A stretch of DNA of 64,000 bases from Ameyamaea chiangmaiensis. GTDB lineage: Bacteria; Pseudomonadota; Alphaproteobacteria; Acetobacterales; Acetobacteraceae. Position numbers and translations under genes: made by a program. The stretch spans positions 186,001 to 250,000 of the forward strand of contig NZ_BAPT01000056.1 in the NCBI RefSeq assembly GCF_025995235.1, in the 5' to 3' direction. The notes below the pieces were generated by a model. It saw nothing but the letters and a program-made list of their open reading frames with translations, did no database searches and was not told where the DNA came from. Positions 62,483-64,000 of the stretch are shown piece by piece (the first letter of the stretch is position 1; each line of letters opens with the position of its first letter).

Positions 62483-62815
62483 TCAGTCCTTGTGAGGTTC
62501 GGAGGACAGAAGCTCGCGCTTGTTGGGCTTGTCTTTCCAGTCCTCGGCGTCGGCTGGGGCCGTGCCCTTGCGGGTGATGTTGGGCCACAGGGCGGCATAT
62601 TTGGCGTTCAGTTCGGCCCAGGACGCGGCGCTGTCGTCGCTGTCCGGCACGATTGCCTCGGCCGGGCACTCCGGCTCGCACACGCCGCAATCGATGCATT
62701 CGTCGGGATTGATGACAAGGAAGTTCTCGCCCGCGTAAAAGCAGTCGACGGGGCACACTTCCACGCAGTCCATGAATTTGCAGCGGACGCAGTTCTCGGT
62801 GACCACATAGGTCAT
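62483..62815 (-). CDS. fdxA: Ferredoxin FdxA (7Fe-8S type)
   Basis: 110 residues. MTYVVTENCVRCKFMDCVEV with CPVDCF and DECIDCGVCEPECP provide the ligands for two iron-sulfur clusters of the FdxA type. The start ATG 62815 is six bases after GGAG; another ATG stands at 62821. It belongs to the alphaproteobacterial cluster helicase - S4 protein - fdxA (- carD), here on the minus strand and cut from the cyo operon by the IS66 element. Confidence 0.95.
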   Translation of the reverse strand: MTYVVTENCVRCKFMDCVEVCPVDCFYAGENFLVINPDECIDCGVCEPECPAEAIVPDSDDSAASWAELNAKYAALWPNITRKGTAPADAEDWKDKPNKRELLSSEPHKD

Positions 62816-62929
62816 GATCATCTCCGATTGTGATGATGGGGCGAGACGACGCCGCCCGAAACTTTAAACGCCGCACATATGCGGGGCTTTTGGCATGGTT
62901 GCAACCCGATACAGGCGATTGCCGTACCG

Positions 62930-63247
62930 CTATGGCTCTTCGATCACACGATAGAGGGTCGCGGCTTCTGTGGCGCTTCCCCGGCGCGGGGCGATCGCGC
63001 GGACCTCCAGCACGCGGACCTGGCGGCGGTCCGCCGAGGGCAGCGTCACCACGTCCCCGGCGCGGACGCGCATGTGCGCCTTTTCCACGCGCTGACGATT
63101 GAGGCGCACATGGCCGCTCTCGGCGATGGCGGCGCATAATGCGCGGGTCCGCGCGACCCGTGCATGCCACAGCCACAGGTCGATGCGCTGTTCACCTGCG
63201 TCTCCGTCCGATGAGCCGTCGCCGCCGGGAGTGCCGCGACGGCTCAT
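62930..63247 (-). CDS. S4-domain RNA-binding protein (HslR-like)
   Basis: 105 residues. The S4 domain starts at QRIDLWLWHARVARTRALCA and continues with SGHVRLNRQRVEKAHMRVRA and GDVVTL. HslR-like proteins bind ribosomal or structured RNA in heat stress. It overlaps the helicase gene by four bases (63244-63247), so it is translationally coupled. Confidence 0.9.
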   Translation of the reverse strand: MSRRGTPGGDGSSDGDAGEQRIDLWLWHARVARTRALCAAIAESGHVRLNRQRVEKAHMRVRAGDVVTLPSADRRQVRVLEVRAIAPRRGSATEAATLYRVIEEP

Positions 63248-64000
63248 TTCGCGGTGGCCTTGAGGGAGGCCAGCACCGCGAACGGGCCGTCCGGCGAGCG
63301 CGATCGCACAGGTGCCGACCGGCGTGCGGCGGCGGCTGAGCCGCCAGAACGCGGTGGCAGGACAAGCAGTGGATGGAGCGGGCCGTACACCCCCGGGCCA
63401 AGGGTCGTCTGGGCGGCCCGCGTCGGCAGCCCGAGCGCCTGGAGCGTATCGGCCAGACGCGCGGGCGGGATGGAGAGGCGCGAGGCGAGATCACGGCCGG
63501 GTGCCACGGGATGATGGGCCGAGCGGCGCGCGAGCTGTCCGGTGACGCGCTCCACCACGTCCAGCCGCAGCCATGTGGTCCCGGCGTCGACCCAGCCGAG
63601 CGCTGCCAGCAGACGCGCCTGCCGCGCGTCGTGTGGCGGGTCGATCGCCACCAGTCCTGGGGCAGGAAGTGCGGGGACCGGCCCGTGGGGATGGGTCTTC
63701 AGGCCGATCAGAAACGCGCGAAACAGGGCGGGCGCCGGCTTGAGTAATGCTGGCATGAAATAGGCACGGTAGCCGGTGACGATCCCGCGTGCCGTCAGGT
63801 CGGCACGCGCCGGAGGAGACAGCGGCATCTCGTCCCGCTCGCGCCGGACGACGCCGCCATGTTCAAGCAGCCGATGGGCGATGCCTCGCAGATCGCTGCG
63901 CGCGGCCACGGAGGCGTGCGCGTTGAACAGCGGTGCGAGACGCAGGTGCAGTACGTCGTCGAGGTAACGGCGTAGTCGGGCATGGATACGCGCACGCTGG
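63244..64000 (-). CDS. C-terminal part of a helicase-related protein (runs off the window)
   Basis: The frame is open to base 64000, with about 252 residues seen. The visible segment lies outside the ATPase core; it has VTGYRAYFMPALLKPAPALF and ALGWVDAGTTWLRLDVVERV and a basic, Pro-rich tail ending in VLASLKATAK. In Alphaproteobacteria this position, ahead of an S4 protein and fdxA, is occupied by a large helicase-related protein (MgpS-like). The identification depends on gene order as well as on the sequence. Confidence 0.75.
   Translation of the reverse strand, partial: QRARIHARLRRYLDDVLHLRLAPLFNAHASVAARSDLRGIAHRLLEHGGVVRRERDEMPLSPPARADLTARGIVTGYRAYFMPALLKPAPALFRAFLIGLKTHPHGPVPALPAPGLVAIDPPHDARQARLLAALGWVDAGTTWLRLDVVERVTGQLARRSAHHPVAPGRDLASRLSIPPARLADTLQALGLPTRAAQTTLGPGVYGPLHPLLVLPPRSGGSAAAARRSAPVRSRSPDGPFAVLASLKATAK

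Overview
The window is GC-rich chromosome from an acetic acid bacterium (Acetobacteraceae, Alphaproteobacteria). The assignment rests on three things: a membrane PQQ-dependent alcohol dehydrogenase operon (adhA-adhB, with one and three heme c sites), a cyoABCD ubiquinol oxidase operon, and alphaproteobacterial markers such as NepR, DUF3576 next to leuS, class I lysyl-tRNA synthetase and the helicase/S4/FdxA cluster. I cannot name the genus with confidence; Gluconacetobacter, Komagataeibacter or a near relative would fit.

Layout. 1-10.9 kb: 5' part of leuS with a DUF3576 lipoprotein, an MFS exporter, a degenerate exported GH3-fold protein with a LysR regulator, two small periplasmic proteins (Gly-rich; Spy-like), a MscS channel, a PepSY membrane protein and a glycosyltransferase. 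11-16.5 kb: divergent oxyR/katA, a NepR anti-sigma factor, a DadA-like oxidase, a flavin reductase and a GlcG/HbpS protein. 16.5-22.1 kb: a molybdenum block (fdhD, mobA, mobB, moeA and a YdeP-type molybdopterin oxidoreductase). 22.2-26.2 kb: a GT32 glycosyltransferase, a four-gene DnaJ/CbpM operon whose outer genes encode microproteins, and an AsmA/DUF2125-like protein. 26.4-32.6 kb: rplM-rpsI, a broken SDR gene and an SbcD/SbcC-like (YhaO/YhaN-like) pair. 32.6-39.8 kb: OprB porin, moaB, a DJ-1/PfpI protein, a stand-alone POTRA protein, dienelactone hydrolase, DUF4169, CIRCE-controlled groES-groEL and a cold-shock protein. 39.9-48.8 kb: DinG-like helicase, class I lysS, an MprF with a shortened C-terminal domain, MarC, a uracil-DNA glycosylase-like protein and the sirtuin cobB. 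48.9-59.1 kb: adhA-adhB, thpR, a Bax inhibitor-1 protein and cyoABCD. 59.2-62.4 kb: a complete IS66-family element. 62.4-64 kb: fdxA, an S4-domain protein and the C-terminus of a helicase.

How the genes work together. AdhA/AdhB oxidise ethanol in the periplasm and feed ubiquinol to the Cyo oxidase; both operons start from unusually AT-rich upstream regions. The Mo block plus moaB supplies bis-MGD cofactor steps for the YdeP-like enzyme. OxyR/KatA, CIRCE/GroESL, DnaJ/CbpM, NepR and CspA form a stress-response theme.

The most notable observation is the IS66 element at 59243-62406. It has matched terminal inverted repeats and a perfect 8-bp target duplication, and it carries a secreted-protein gene that is not part of the transposition set. 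Its transposase gene is broken in three places, one of them a six-copy 8-bp tandem repeat. Other points of interest are a GH3-fold protein without the usual catalytic motifs, the two microproteins in the DnaJ operon, the shortened MprF next to lysS, and paired palindromes upstream of the porin gene. All calls come from reading the sequence; no database search was run.
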